Source: Marsupella aquatica (lineage: Eukaryota; Marchantiophyta). Taken from it: a DNA stretch of 64,000 nt. Location of the stretch: positions 10,664,001 to 10,728,000 of the forward strand of contig OZ316896.1 in assembly GCA_973895155.1 (NCBI GenBank), written 5' to 3'. Shown in pieces: positions 48,829-60,940 of this stretch. The notes under the pieces are model-generated. The model did no database searches and was not told the DNA's origin. It saw nothing but the letters and a program-made list of their open reading frames with translations. A program made the position numbers and the translations under genes. Positions within the stretch are counted from its first letter, which is position 1. Every line of letters starts with the position of its first letter.

Positions 48829-49270
48829 GTTGATTGATGCCAATCCCTGCTCACTCCGCTGTCTCCTCTCTCGTCTACCCTCTCCTCTCGAGCTCAATGT
48901 CTGTCCTTGCAAGTTCAAAACTTGATTGAATTACGGTGAGTAGCATTCATCGGAGAGACGACAATCTGCTCACTCCGCTCTCGTCTACCCTCTCCTCTCC
49001 AGCTCAACTGTTGTCCTCGACAGATCCAAACTCAGTTAAATTACGTTGAACAGCATTCAGCGGGGAGACACAATGCCAAAAGGGGAATCATGACCATCCG
49101 GCGTTGAACGCAACCTTTCAATCTGAGAGTCTGAGAGAGGTCTCCGCTCGTCTTTTCTCGAGCTCAACTTTTGCCCTTGAAAGATCCAAACTTAATTGAA
49201 TTACGGTGAGCAGCATTCAACGGGGAGACGTGCCGAGAGGAGGACCAAGAACATCCGGAGTTGAACACAA
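48829..49270. repeat. Three diverged repeats in the EF-G upstream region
   Basis: A unit holding CTCGTCTACCCTCTCCTCTC-AGCTCAA, then AAACT-GATTGAATTACGGTGAGCAGCATTCA-CGGGGAGACG-like sequence, is present at about 48860-48962, 48973-49070 and 49145-49232. The last two are followed by ATCATGACCATCCGGCGTTGAA and AAGAACATCCGGAGTTGAA. The repeats begin right next to the EF-G start codon, so they lie in its 5' UTR or core promoter. Confidence 0.75.
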
Positions 49271-49494
49271 GTTTTTCATCTGTGAGTGCGAGAGAGGCCT
49301 GGCGAGAGGGATCCTTCTACTCCATCTCCGACTGGAGCTCTCTCTCCATCGCTCTCTCTCTCTCGTACTCCTCGCTGCTCCTCCTTCGGTCGCTCCACAC
49401 ACGAGAAGGAAGGAGTACTTTGCTCCTCCCTCTGTCCCTCCACACGAGAAGGAAGCGAGAAGGAAGGAAGGGAATCAATTGAGGGGTTTGGGTA

Positions 49495-49502
49495 TTAGGG
49501 TT
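49495..49502 (-). promoter_or_regulatory. Telo-box upstream of EF-G
   Basis: The minus strand reads AACCCTAA within AGAACCCTAATACCCAAACC. Telo-boxes are common in plant promoters of ribosomal-protein, translation-factor and snoRNA genes. It lies about 670 bases upstream of the ATG. That is distant unless the leader is long or has an intron, so the assignment is tentative. Confidence 0.35.
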
Positions 49503-49574
49503 CTGATTGTGTCCGTCTTTCTGCGTAGGATAATAGGGCGTCTCAAAACGGATAATTTGATGGGAACTTAACTC

Positions 49575-49804
49575 CCTCGTTAGGGGTTATGGACACAAAA
49601 AATTACAAACTATGCAATTCATATTCCTTGGTTTTTGCCATAAGGATGGCCATTACCATCAACCAGTGTACAGGCTGGTGACACAGAAAACAAAACTTCG
49701 CCCACTTTCAAGTTACCAAAACAGGTACCGATGTATTTTGACATCCCACAGCTTCGGCAGACCGCTTAGTCCCATTCATCTTCGGCACAAGAGCGCTTGA
49801 TCAA

Positions 49805-49842
<38 letters not shown>

Positions 49843-52570
49843 GGCAAACCTCCTGGCTGTCTTTGCACTCCTACCTCCTTTACCACTTAGCGGTCATTTA
49901 GGGGCCTTAGCTGGTGATCTGGGCTGTTCCCCTCTCGACAATGAAGCTTATCCCCCACTGTCTCACTGGTCAGAAAATATTGAGTAATATATATTTTTTC
50001 TTATCGAGAAAATGAAATAATTGGTATTTCTAATATTTTTTTACGAACAAAATATTAATTTGTAATCAAAATAGTTAAATTTTGATTACAGAGGATCTAT
50101 TGACAGTCAGTAGTAAATTAAGTAAAATAAAAATAGGAAATTAAGCCCCCGTCGTCTAGTTGCCCAGGACATAAAACTTTTACATAACCTTGTGAAAAAG
50201 GTAAGACCATTTCTTTATGGTCGAATGCCATCAACCATAATGTCAAAGCTTTGAGATGCCCTCATAGGGCATGTCAAAACACAACCAACGGCAACACAAC
50301 CAAGGCGAGGAAGGAAGCATAGAAACTCTCTTATGGCCAGGAGATAACTCATTAGAGGCTACTTAAATACACTCCCCCTGAGAATCTTAGGGTGTATCAA
50401 AATACAACCATCAAAAAAAGGTTATTGTTGAACATTCTAAGGACATAATATAGTTATGAGAAGTTAATTTAGGTAGCCTGTAAGAAATTATGTTTTGCCA
50501 TAAAAGAGTTTTATTTCATTGTCGGTATCCCCCTTATGGTGTTGTTTTGACATGCCCTATTGATACTCTCGGTAAGGTGTTAGTAGGCTGTGACCAAAAA
50601 CTATAGTTGGCCTCAGATATGTGGTTATCATTTTTGGTTGGTTCCCATTTTTACCCCCTGTCCTCAAGGCTACATGTTTGAAGAGGATAATGTCCTGGTT
50701 AGAGGGCATTGTGAGATATAATGACCCAAAGATGAGGGGGTAGCCCAAGTTGTGAGGGGCATTATTCTTCTAATGACCTAACTAGGACATTAACATGAGT
50801 AAAAACTTGAGTGATTTTTCATGAACAAGAAAAATGAATCTACAAAATAGAAAATTGAAGTTAAAGGGCTATGCAAGAAGTGACTGTACTCTTTATGTGA
50901 GTTTCACAGATTTCCAAAAAATAAAAATAAATAAATTTGAGTCCTTTGAAACATCTCAAAAATGAACGATCTTTGCTAAAGCGATTGGGTCAGTCCAATA
51001 TCTTCACAGATGATTTTTTATAATATGAATCTTTGTATAAACCAAATGAAGGAAAGCCACGAATATTACTTTATAACATGCAAGATGACTCCTAGTAAAA
51101 GTTGCAAGCAAGTAGACACGCCTTGGAGAAGATGCACTGGCAGCAACAGCTTCGCAAGGTAAGTTTAAGTTGAGTGAGAACTTATGGTAGCGAGAAATGC
51201 TGCTACGTGGTGTTTCTTTTATGGCCTACTCAAGTAATATTTTTTCAGTGCCACTTATTAGACTAGATGTACTCCTTATGGGATTTTCTCTATTGTATAT
51301 TTTGTGAATTTGAAATTTATCACACCATTAAAATTTTATTATCACTTATTTGATTTCTTTTTAGAATTGCTTTATGTCCACATATGTTTAATTAAATTTC
51401 TCTTTTCTGGGCTCCTTGCCTATATACTTTTGAGTTTCATATTTTGTATGAGGCCCAACACACAATCATATAATATATCCTTCACCGATATAGCAGGACA
51501 GAGATTTGACCTTTGGATCCCATGAAGGCACCCGAATGTCTTAGGCACTATCGAATGGGAAAATATATGATATTTATAACTAGAACTTCTTGCTATAGAC
51601 TTCCAATGCTATCTCCACATTGTATTTATAGTTTAGTAATTTAACAAATTGTATAGTGCACAAATGATTGTACGACAAAAAATATTTATTAAATTTCATA
51701 ATAATAATGATAAGACAAGGACATGTGATGCATCATAAATTCCTTGACTGTACATATCATATGATAACAAATATCATATTGTAGTATAAGGACATGTGGT
51801 GCATAAAGATTGACTCATTCACTTATATATCATTCTTAAGGGAACTCATGTATTAGTTTATTCACAAACATTGTGATTGAAAACAATTAGACACTAACTT
51901 AAAAAATAACCAATCTATACCAACTGAAATACCAATAATTCTTTAACTCAAGGAATACTTTATGAAGTACTGAATGCAGCTATCCAGGTCGGATTGTACT
52001 ACTGATGGAACTTTGTTCCAGCATTTGAAAAGAGCAGAATGCGGCTTCCTACTCTGAATTCCTTGGGAGACTTTCAGGATGGGTGGTATTGTGCCAAACT
52101 AACACACATCTCAAAGTCATGATGAAAATGTGCCACTCTGTGAAGAAAGGCAAACAGATCAAGAAAGTCATTGACCAACTCCAGGTTATCTCAAACCCTG
52201 GGAGACTAACGAGAGCCCTATTGCTATGAACACACAAGATGAAGATGACTCATGTGACCAACACCAAGAAAGGAAGAGATTATGGTTGAGGCCAGGCTAA
52301 CAGAGACGAAGAGTACCTTAGGTTGACACATTGTACTAACATGTTATGGAGATGGAGTTACCAACATCAGACTAGACCTAGCCTGGGGTTTTGGGACTCA
52401 AGCTGGAATAATTGTACTAGTAGGTCACACTTTTTAGAGGGTTCCAACTTGCTGATGAACTCGAGGTGGTATAGAATTCAGGCTAGTGTGAAGTTGAATA
52501 GCAGGAAGACAAATTGGGATGTTTTGGGGGCCATTATTCAGTGGCTGTTCTGGATTGTGTGGCATGATTA
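49575..52570. other. AT-rich intergenic DNA, no gene seen
   Basis: No open frame with recognisable domain, no RNA gene and no clear mobile element in this stretch. Only short homopolymer and AT-rich tracts stand out. Confidence 0.45.
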
Positions 52571-52577
52571 GTGTGTC

Positions 52578-53206
52578 AATACTTTTATTTATCATGCACC
52601 AATGGCCAAAAATAGAGGACTCATTCCATATTTGAACAAAAGAACAAAAAGAAACATCAAAATATCATGCAAACCCTGTGCATAGCAACCTCAAGACGGA
52701 TGGTATGGTAGAAATTCAAACCTGAAGACGCCATAAGGGAATTCAAACCTGAAGACATTCCCAAGGAATTGAGAGTAGGAAGCCTTGGAATTGAAGTCGT
52801 TCCTTGGAATTGAAGTCGTTTATGAACGCCTTCAAACCTGAAGACGTTCGCAAGGAATTCAGAGTAGAATTCCTTCAAACCTGAAGACAACATAAGTGAA
52901 TCATATTGTCTTCACTTATGAACTCGCAATTCGAGCGACATCCGCCATTACTCCGTGGTTCCCCCAATGATATAGTTTGTCATTCAGCATGGTTTGACTC
53001 TAAACTTTCCAGTAGATCTTATTGGTGATAATGTCAAGCTAAAACTCCTTATAGGAACTTTACAAGAACATCTAATGCAAAAGTGTCAGAGGGGGCCTAG
53101 TTTGTAACCAAAGTTTCATAAGGGCCCATCACCTAAGATTCTTTTGGCAGGGGTCCCATCAAGCATATACCTCATTTAGTTGTACTGCATGATAAATAAA
53201 AGTATT
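52578..53206. mobile_element. Candidate small element with about 20-bp terminal inverted repeats
   Basis: AATACTTTTATTTATCATGC at 52578-52597 is matched by its exact reverse complement GCATGATAAATAAAAGTATT at 53187-53206, bracketing 629 bases without coding sequence. Inside, TTCAAACCTGAAGAC occurs four times (about 52716-52890) together with a duplicated CCTTGGAATTGAAGTCGTT, forming a small minisatellite. I see no target duplication, so a non-autonomous DNA transposon is only one reading. Just outside, at 53215-53235, the TTTTATTTATCAC sequence appears once more. Confidence 0.4.
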
Positions 53207-55590
53207 TTTAGTGACTTTTATTTATCACTAAAAGTGTTTCATATGCAAACTTCTCTATTCAACACAAGAAATTAATACACAAGGAAAAAAAAGCAACTAA
53301 AAAAAGTTCGTGCTAGAGTTTCTAGTACAAGTTGTCAAAGAGATGAGAAAATATGTGTTTGTCACATACAAGAGTTTCTCATCAAAAACTATGATGGCCA
53401 GGCAAAAGATCAGAAGGCATGCATAAATCTCATCAACAAAGGGAACAAAACCACGAAATATTTGTTGGGAAAATGCAATCCACATCTTTAGAATTTGCTA
53501 ATCAACTTACCTGTACCCATCCTAAAGTGGTTCTATGCACTCTGGCCGGGATCCTTTTGTATGCCACCTTCAACAACCTTGCCTCCAACATGGTTCACCT
53601 ACTGTGTAGTAGGGCCCAACCTGGTTCGCTAGGTTAAGGCATAGCGCCCCCTGTTGCCAAAGTCACCCCTGGTTTCATGGAGCCCTCTCCACATGCCTCA
53701 CCCCACCAGAACCATAAAAGATACATTGGATACAACCTTCTCACTGGCCAAGATTAAAGAAAGTTGTTTTAGGATGTCGCTGCATACTTGTCCTCATTTA
53801 CTTCTCATCATGTAAATGTTACTCCTGTCCATGGGGTTTTGACTATGCTATGCCTAATAAATGAGTTCTTGACCCAATTCATATCCCAACAAGATGTTAG
53901 CTTCGCCTTCAAACAAGAAATATACAGATTTGGACACATAAGTAGCAAAACTAGTTTCCAATCCCTGAAAGGCGAGAGAAATGACTTGCCTTCAATCTGG
54001 AAACTGAGAGGTTTAGATAATAAGTAGTCCTACTAATTATTAAACCCTGTTGGGTAACAATCATAATGCTGGACTACCTAAGTTTCATACCAAAACTAGT
54101 ATGTGGGTCCAGCTCAATTCGTTTTTGGGTGGACCGTGCATTCAATAGAGTGTTGTGTATGGGCTAGATCACATTGTCAAAGTGCATTCAAAGGAGTGTT
54201 CTATATATGTAGGCTAGATCAGATTGCCAAAGTGCATTGAAAGGAGCGTTATAAATCTGTCGTTTTAAATTCATGTGCATAAAATTTAATTTTGGTAAGA
54301 ATGATATCTAAAGCTCATCTATAATAATAAGAGGATGCCACAAGAAAAATTAGGGCTTGGATTGAATCATTAGTTGTAAATATCTATGATATTATCTTGA
54401 GCAACTTAGGTTGAAGATTCAATTTGTTAATACATGCTAATAAAACAAAATTTGCATCAATGTCCTAATGATCATGGCAAATGGAAACAAAGACAAAAAC
54501 CATAAGTGTAGAATCATCATAGGTGTTGGAGAGAGAGGTCATATAGACCAACTTTCATGGGACTATGAACACTTGTTTTCTTGCATGATGTGGATTATGT
54601 AATCAATTGTACTTTATGATGTTATTTTGTCTTATTATTAAATGTAGGCTCTTTCTCCATTATGTAGAGATTGTAACTAATAAACTGAACAAAAATAGGT
54701 TGGATAGGAGATTAGTGATGTTGTGTTCAATATTAGGGACTAATTTGTTGTGCTTGTGGAGGTTGATTGGAGGTTGAACTCATGACTCTTTTGGTGTGCC
54801 TAGGGTGATCATAGTGGGGTTTAATAGCATACTTCAGGCTAGGTGGGAGTATCGTTTACAGGAGACATTCAAGCTTGGAGGCGGACATCAAGTGGCAGAG
54901 TATTTTTTATATGGCTCTCATCATGTGACCCAGGTAGGTTTGTAGCATTGCATGTTTTGTTTAATAATTACAGTTTGTATGGATTTTATTAGTTGTGAAG
55001 TGGCCCAATGTCCTTTCAATTCAATGGTTGAGCCCCCCTCTTCACCCTTTCTTGAGATGAACATTTTACACTTGGTTGCTAGACAAACTTGGGAGAGTTT
55101 ACAAATTATTTTATAATCAATAGCAAGCTCAACTTTTTGACAACACTTGAAATACAGGTTTGCCTTCTTTCTCTTCTCTCCTTATGGTCCAGAAGTGTGA
55201 TTGCTAATATATTTTGTGATAAACCTATTTCAAACATTTGTTCAATTCCAAGATTTCACCTTAGTCAATTGATTTGTGATCATTATTTCTAAATAAAAGA
55301 TAGTGAAAAGTTCTAATTTGCAACATCAGATCTAAACTTAGTGAACTGTTTGACCTGAAAATTGGAGTTTCATATTTACTTGTAAATACTTTTTCAAATC
55401 TTGACAACTGAAAAGATGTAAATATTGATACTCTAACTAAGGAATTTTGCTACAAAGAAAGGCATAAGAAGACTTTAGATTGAGAGTTATTTCCTTTTGA
55501 AATTCCTTTTCCAATAGAAATAGCAAAAGCAAGATCAACATTTGATACTACTCTTAACATAACATTGTCTTTACATTAAAAATGAAGAAG
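53207..55590. other. AT-rich intergenic DNA with a short duplication, no gene seen
   Basis: A unit of about 62 bases with GGCTAGATCA-ATTG-CAAAGTGCATT-AAAGGAG is duplicated at about 54165-54250, with a looser third copy to the left. Nothing else is recognised. Confidence 0.45.
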
Positions 55591-55592
55591 AT

Positions 55593-55880
55593 CACAAGTT
55601 AAGGCATCTTGGTGCCCACATCCGGAAGGGTGGTGTACTTTTTGACCCAATTATACCTTTTAAACTTACTAATGTTACAAGTTAAGGCATTCTGGTGCAC
55701 ACATCCACAAGGGTCGGTGTACTGTTTGACCCCAATTGTAACTTTAAAATTAATAAGGTTACAAGTTAAAGCATTCTGGTGCACACATCCGCAAGGGTCG
55801 GTGTACTGTTTGACCTCAATTGTAACTTTGAAATTGATAAGGTTATGAGTTAAGATATTAAGGTGCACACATCCCTAAGT
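55593..55880. repeat. 84-bp tandem array, about 3.5 copies
   Basis: Copies starting near 55593, 55676 and 55760, with a partial one near 55844, share GTTACAAGTTAAGGCATTCT, GGTGCACACATCC and GGTCGGTGTACTGTTTGACC. Open frames on both strands through it are made by the repeat and are not genes. Confidence 0.8.
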
Positions 55881-57206
55881 AGGCTTAGCATAACTGAGAT
55901 TGGGTTAAGACAAAATTGTCATATCAATATATTTTTTTAACTCACAATTTGGAGCTAAGTTTGAGCTCCAACTTTAATACTAGATTCCCCAGCTTTCCTC
56001 TCTATCCCTTAGAGAATGTTGAGCCCATTTGGTTGAGTAGAACAAAAATGACTTTTTTTAGAGATCCATGTTAATTTTGGCTTCAACTTAGTTGACCCAC
56101 ATTACTGGCCCATATTTAATAATTATTCTTTCCCAGTTTTTGAGTGACAACTAGCATAAATCTAACATGCATGATACTTCTCACACACATTACTATTCTT
56201 GCGCACTTCCATTCTCGCACACATGACAGTTTTTACACAAACGACATTATTGTGCATCAACCCACATTGCACAACTCTCATCATTGATCAACAAACATCA
56301 ATGGTTAAGACTAGCTTGTTATCTTATTTTATTACCCAAAGTACTATCCAAGTTTTTGTTTAAATTTGACATCAAAGAATGTGTATCATTCTTGCAAATG
56401 AACCCAACATTTTCTTCAAGGTTGCCACACGAGTGTCTCGAATGGTCACACGAGTGATACGACACGTTGCACAATCTCCACCATAATAAGTAAAATCCAA
56501 TGGATAAGAATGAATGGATGACATGGAATTTTCTCTGAATTTATAAATTTGCAAGAGTCTTTAACTGGACCGGTAAAAAGTAGCTTTATTAGCAGGTACT
56601 GTACTTATCCAGGTTCAAACTTTCACCTGGTTTACCAAGGTCCAAAACTCATAAAGTTAAAAATCTAACTAATAAAGTGCAATCAAAAGCTATTCCCTCC
56701 CCTGCTGTCGAGTCTCAAGACCAAGACTCTAAAGTGAGGGCACAAATGACAGTGAAGTGTACACCAAAACTGAGGGTGCAAACTAGAAACAGGGATGGGG
56801 GCAAAGATACCGAGGGCAAAGAAACAGGAAATAGCAAGGAGTCCTTTTTTGTGCAACTTTTTTCCTTTCTCATCTCTGTTTATGTTCAAAGCAGGGGGAA
56901 ATAAGGATAGTAAAATAACATCTAATTCTAGATTAAACTTAGTTCATATATGCTTTGATTTCCATAAGAGAGTAACAACAGCCAGTAATTGAAACGAGAT
57001 GCATCCTTCTCTCCAAACATTGCATGATCCTTAAAATTGCAGTACGCATCTTCCCATCCAGCATTGACTTCCTTTTTCACAAAACTGTACAGAACATTCC
57101 AAGCGACAACTACCAGAGTGACTCTTCCAAAACCACATTGCTTTTCACAACATACATGACAATTAACAAGTTTGTATCAAGTTTGTATCATAACTCCTCC
57201 TCAATC
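55881..57206. other. Intergenic DNA up to the LPA1 stop, no gene seen
   Basis: The 3' UTR of LPA1 should reach into the right end. A 75-codon open frame at 56677-56904 has no recognisable domain. Confidence 0.45.
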
Positions 57207-60200
57207 CTATTTCTCCAATTTACTGATGAGTGCATCTAGAGGAGGAAGCTCATTTATCAAATCTTGCCAGTCTGGCATTCCCTGCAAGGAAAAACAAAAT
57301 CGTTATTATAAGAAGAGTAAAAACAAGCGAAGTCCAAAACAAACCAGACCCATATAGTCAGATCTCTCACACCATTCCAGAGAAGAACATCGAAAACTTG
57401 CAATGACGAGGGTACTTCAATAAGAAGTGCACAAAATTTCTAAGTCCCTACGCTACACAAACCATACAGCCCCGTTACAGCAGTTTTGACCCTTGGACAA
57501 CAGGCTGAACAATGTGTTCGTATGTATTGCAATCTTTCATTCAAGGCAATGAACATTTCATCTGGCATGAACTTCGACTGGTGTCCAAGGCAATGACCAT
57601 TCATGTGGCACTTACTCGACCAGATTTTCGAACGCGCCCATCAAGGCGAAGCACAATGAAGACATCTGTGCCAGGAGTGACTCCTTCTGACTGTTGTTGA
57701 TCTCGAATCCACCTGTCCAATCCGATACAAATCCAATCAAAACAATCTCACTGTGGAATGAGTTATGAAGATGATGAGCTAAACTTGTCTAAACAAACTG
57801 ACTTGCATGATCAACGCACGATCAAGAACCCAACCCCCAGTTTCGTAATTTTATGCCTTCAAGCAATGGACAGAACGAGCTTTGTCATTCTGTTAATGTT
57901 TTTCAAGGAAACAGGTCGAATCAGCCAAGAAGGCGTCTCCTATGACTATCTTCAATGACATACCTTTCCCACTCAATTGGTGAAACTGCCTCAGCCTTAA
58001 ACTTTCGCTCAGCCTGAATTATTGCTTTGGCAGCAGCATCTGCAGCGCGCTTCTCAAAATCATCCTGCTCGTGAAAACTGACGACCTTCAGGTGCCAATT
58101 CCAGCTCCACACAGAACTGCTGGAGCCAACACACCGACTCGGGTCTCCAAGAGCTCTATCAATTTAGTATTTTCCACAGACAAGTCTTAGAAAAACATCT
58201 ATTGGGAGAAAGGACTTACTGCAACAGGAGCAGACGAAGACTGCAATGATGGCTTTTCTGAGCTTCCAAATCCCCTTTTCTTGACAGGCTCCACTTTCTC
58301 TGAAGACCACACAATGGGAATGACAAGTACACCCCTTTTCAACAGCTCTTCTCTAAATCTTTGTGCTTGCTGCATCGCTTTAGTTACAGCCTCTTTTTTG
58401 CCTGCAACTATCACCTGCTCATCAAGATCAGATCCCATCACGTGACAAGAGGGTGCATGAAAAACTCATGCGCGATTACGAATTTAGCTTGTTTACTTCA
58501 TGGCATTTCCTAGCACCTATAGGTTTGCTTATAATGAATTCATTGATTTTAAAGTCTACGATTCAACCAGGTCAGCAGAACAAGAAAAAACAAAAGATGC
58601 TCCATAGAATGACAAAACGATAGACAACTTACAGGCCTAGTATTCTCTCGAATCTGAGAAAGTTCTACAACCCTATTAGTTTGAAGTCTAAGAGGAAGCC
58701 TTGAAAGCGTTTCATCTCTGGATATCCTTGCGATTTGCTCTTCTTCTTTCTTATTATCCCAGATGAAGAGGGCCACGGAGACAACGATGCCTGAAAAAAA
58801 CGCAAATTGTCAGCCAACTTTTGCAAGCTCTGCAATTGTCTTCGCTACTTCTACTCGACGTCTATAGGTAGGGAGTACTGGGTGTTAGAGTGAGATGCAG
58901 GTTGCACGTTGTGTTTTTTCGTTCTGGTTCACTCTCTGCATGCTGTACGATGTGCTAAAGAACCAGGAGAGATGAAGAGGAACAGCGGAGAAGGTGCAGG
59001 GGAAACATTACAGAATCTTGTCAAAGAATGAAATCTGTCATTTTGAGTAAGATTCATATGAGATTCGAATCGGAGCTGTGCTGAGGGAGGGGGTATTCAG
59101 AAAATAGCATGATTTTACAGGACCTAAGAGAAGGTTTTGAGAAAGCTACTCCTCCTGTCCAACAGGTAGGAAAAGTAAAGACAGTATAACCTAGAAACTT
59201 TCCTATCCAGAATACCATAGCTGTGATGATGACAGCTTATGAAAAACCAGGTCCCGAATTTCTTTTGAGCGACCTTCCAGGCAAGTTCAGATCGTCTTGA
59301 CGATTGAAACGAAGCCAACTAACAAACCCTACTGGTTTAGCTGGGATACAAGTTACCTCCGAGGTTGATAGCCAGGTTTTGCGATGTCCCAAGAACAGTG
59401 GGAGCGCCCTCACCGCCTTGGAGAGCAAGGACAAGACGTGGAAGAGTGAACAAAGTTGAGAGCCCAGCCGCTAATGTAAAAGCCACATAGAAGAATTTTC
59501 GGACACTTCGGAAAGGAGCCTGAACTTCACTGATAAGCTTCAAATCCCTTCTAAAACTCTGACCAATTTGCTCCCCTCCCTCCCTTGCCTGCCCACATCA
59601 AAGAGCAACAGATAACCTCAGCATTTGCCAGGCCTGTTAAGTCCGACGAAAGCATGAACTGGTAAAATGAGGCAGGAGATCACCTCATCCTGAAGCTGTT
59701 TAAACTCAGGCAGGGCTCTAAACGCAGCCATGTCAGGGTCATTCAGAATAACGTTGAACTTGAGGCCATACTCCCCCAGAGCTTGCCGCAAGGCCTTTGC
59801 AGCTTTCCCTCCTTCCTCTCTGAGTCGAGTAAGTAAGAAATCACCAATGAAAGGCACAATCAGAACTGAAATGCACCCTCTGACGAGTAGTTGAACCAAG
59901 CATTATAAACGAGAATTGCGTGCGAAGGAAAAATACACGAGGCCGATTTGCATTGCATTGAATTGCTGCAGTAGTTGACTGGAATGCAAAATCGCCCACC
60001 GCATTGACCCAATTTGACATACACAACTGCTATGTCCTGAAAGTTTTTGCTCCTGACTCTAACGGTATCTACAATCCCTTCCTCTGCAATCTTAGCTCAT
60101 AAGAAAATATACAGATTGTTGGGAACGGACTAGAATCATATCAGACCTGACCTGTAGGCATGGCAGCATGCTTTATTGTACAAGGCAGCCTGCGCCTCTT

Positions 60201-60940
60201 CGGGACTAGGACTCAGTTTCAGTGCTGCGTCAAATTGTTCCAAAGCATCCTTTACCTGTCGGTTCAATTTCATCATTCACTCACATAATTCAGAAAAGTC
60301 AGGAGAAAGCACTTCAGTCAGTTCTGAAAATATTCTGACATCCCTTGTGGAAATCTTTTGTGAGTTAGAAAGTCATTCCGTCTGGAGCTGCGGATTCGTA
60401 GTAGGTGGAAGGATTCCAATTTTGCTCGTGACAGTTCTGAGTAGAAAAATTCATGGACCTTGGTTTCTTTATGGAAAGTAACTCGAGCTGGATACCAACG
60501 AGCCAAGTTATAGAATATTGAATGCAAGGCAGGCACCTAAGAACTCAGTGACCCAACAAAAACACTGGCGCGAGAGAGGGTCTGGTACAGTACAGTACCC
60601 TGCCTTTGGAGAATAGAGACAGGCCCGATTCGACAGCCTCTTTCGCCGTGGAGGCTGGAAGCACGGGGACGCTGCTTCCAGATGAAATTTGGGTTTTGGA
60701 ATTCCCTGACCGTCCAGAACTGCTATTCATTCTCACCACCATTCGCCTCCTCTTTGTTCCGACCGCAGAGGAGAAGGAGGACTCGTGCCCCTCCACGACA
60801 TTGATCTGCCGGGTGGTCCATGGCAGGCCCCTGCAAGGCCAGGAGGACGGAGAAGAGGGACCCAACGAGAGCTGCAGCTGCTGCAGAAAAAGAGCCTGCG
60901 GCATGAGGACAGTTTGCGTCATCATCGCTCCTCCCACCAT
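57207..60940 (-). CDS. LPA1: LOW PSII ACCUMULATION 1 (LPA1), thylakoid TPR membrane protein, 9 exons
   Basis: Chloroplast thylakoid protein that helps assemble photosystem II, known in Arabidopsis to interact with D1. Exons (minus): 60940-60599, 60255-60152, 59819-59684, 59588-59357, 58790-58633, 58414-58220, 58085-57964, 57712-57616, 57281-57207. They sum to 1461 nt, 486 aa plus stop, against about 450 in Arabidopsis. Residues 1 to about 95 are Ser/Arg-rich like a transit peptide. TPR-like residues 115-150 include EEAQAALYNKACCHAYR, followed by YGLKFNVILNDPDMAAFRAL. Two membrane spans follow: KFFYVAFTLAAGLSTLFTL (about 226-245) and GIVVSVALFIW (about 272-282). Then come RDETLSRLPLRLQTNRVVEL and, near the end, DVFIVLRLDGRVRKSGR and GMPDWQDLINELPPL. 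Exon 7 uses the acceptor TGAAG, one of two nearby choices, because only it keeps the frame. Confidence 0.93.

Noticed and set aside
48829-48918. N-terminal extension of EF-G upstream of 48828
   Set aside because: The extension starts at TTG; the first ATG in frame at 48828 directly gives an Arg/Ala-rich presequence.
55599-55868. Open frames with repeated CGCVHQNALTC peptides
   Set aside because: The 84-base unit is a multiple of three, so the repeat stays open on both strands by itself; no start context or homology.
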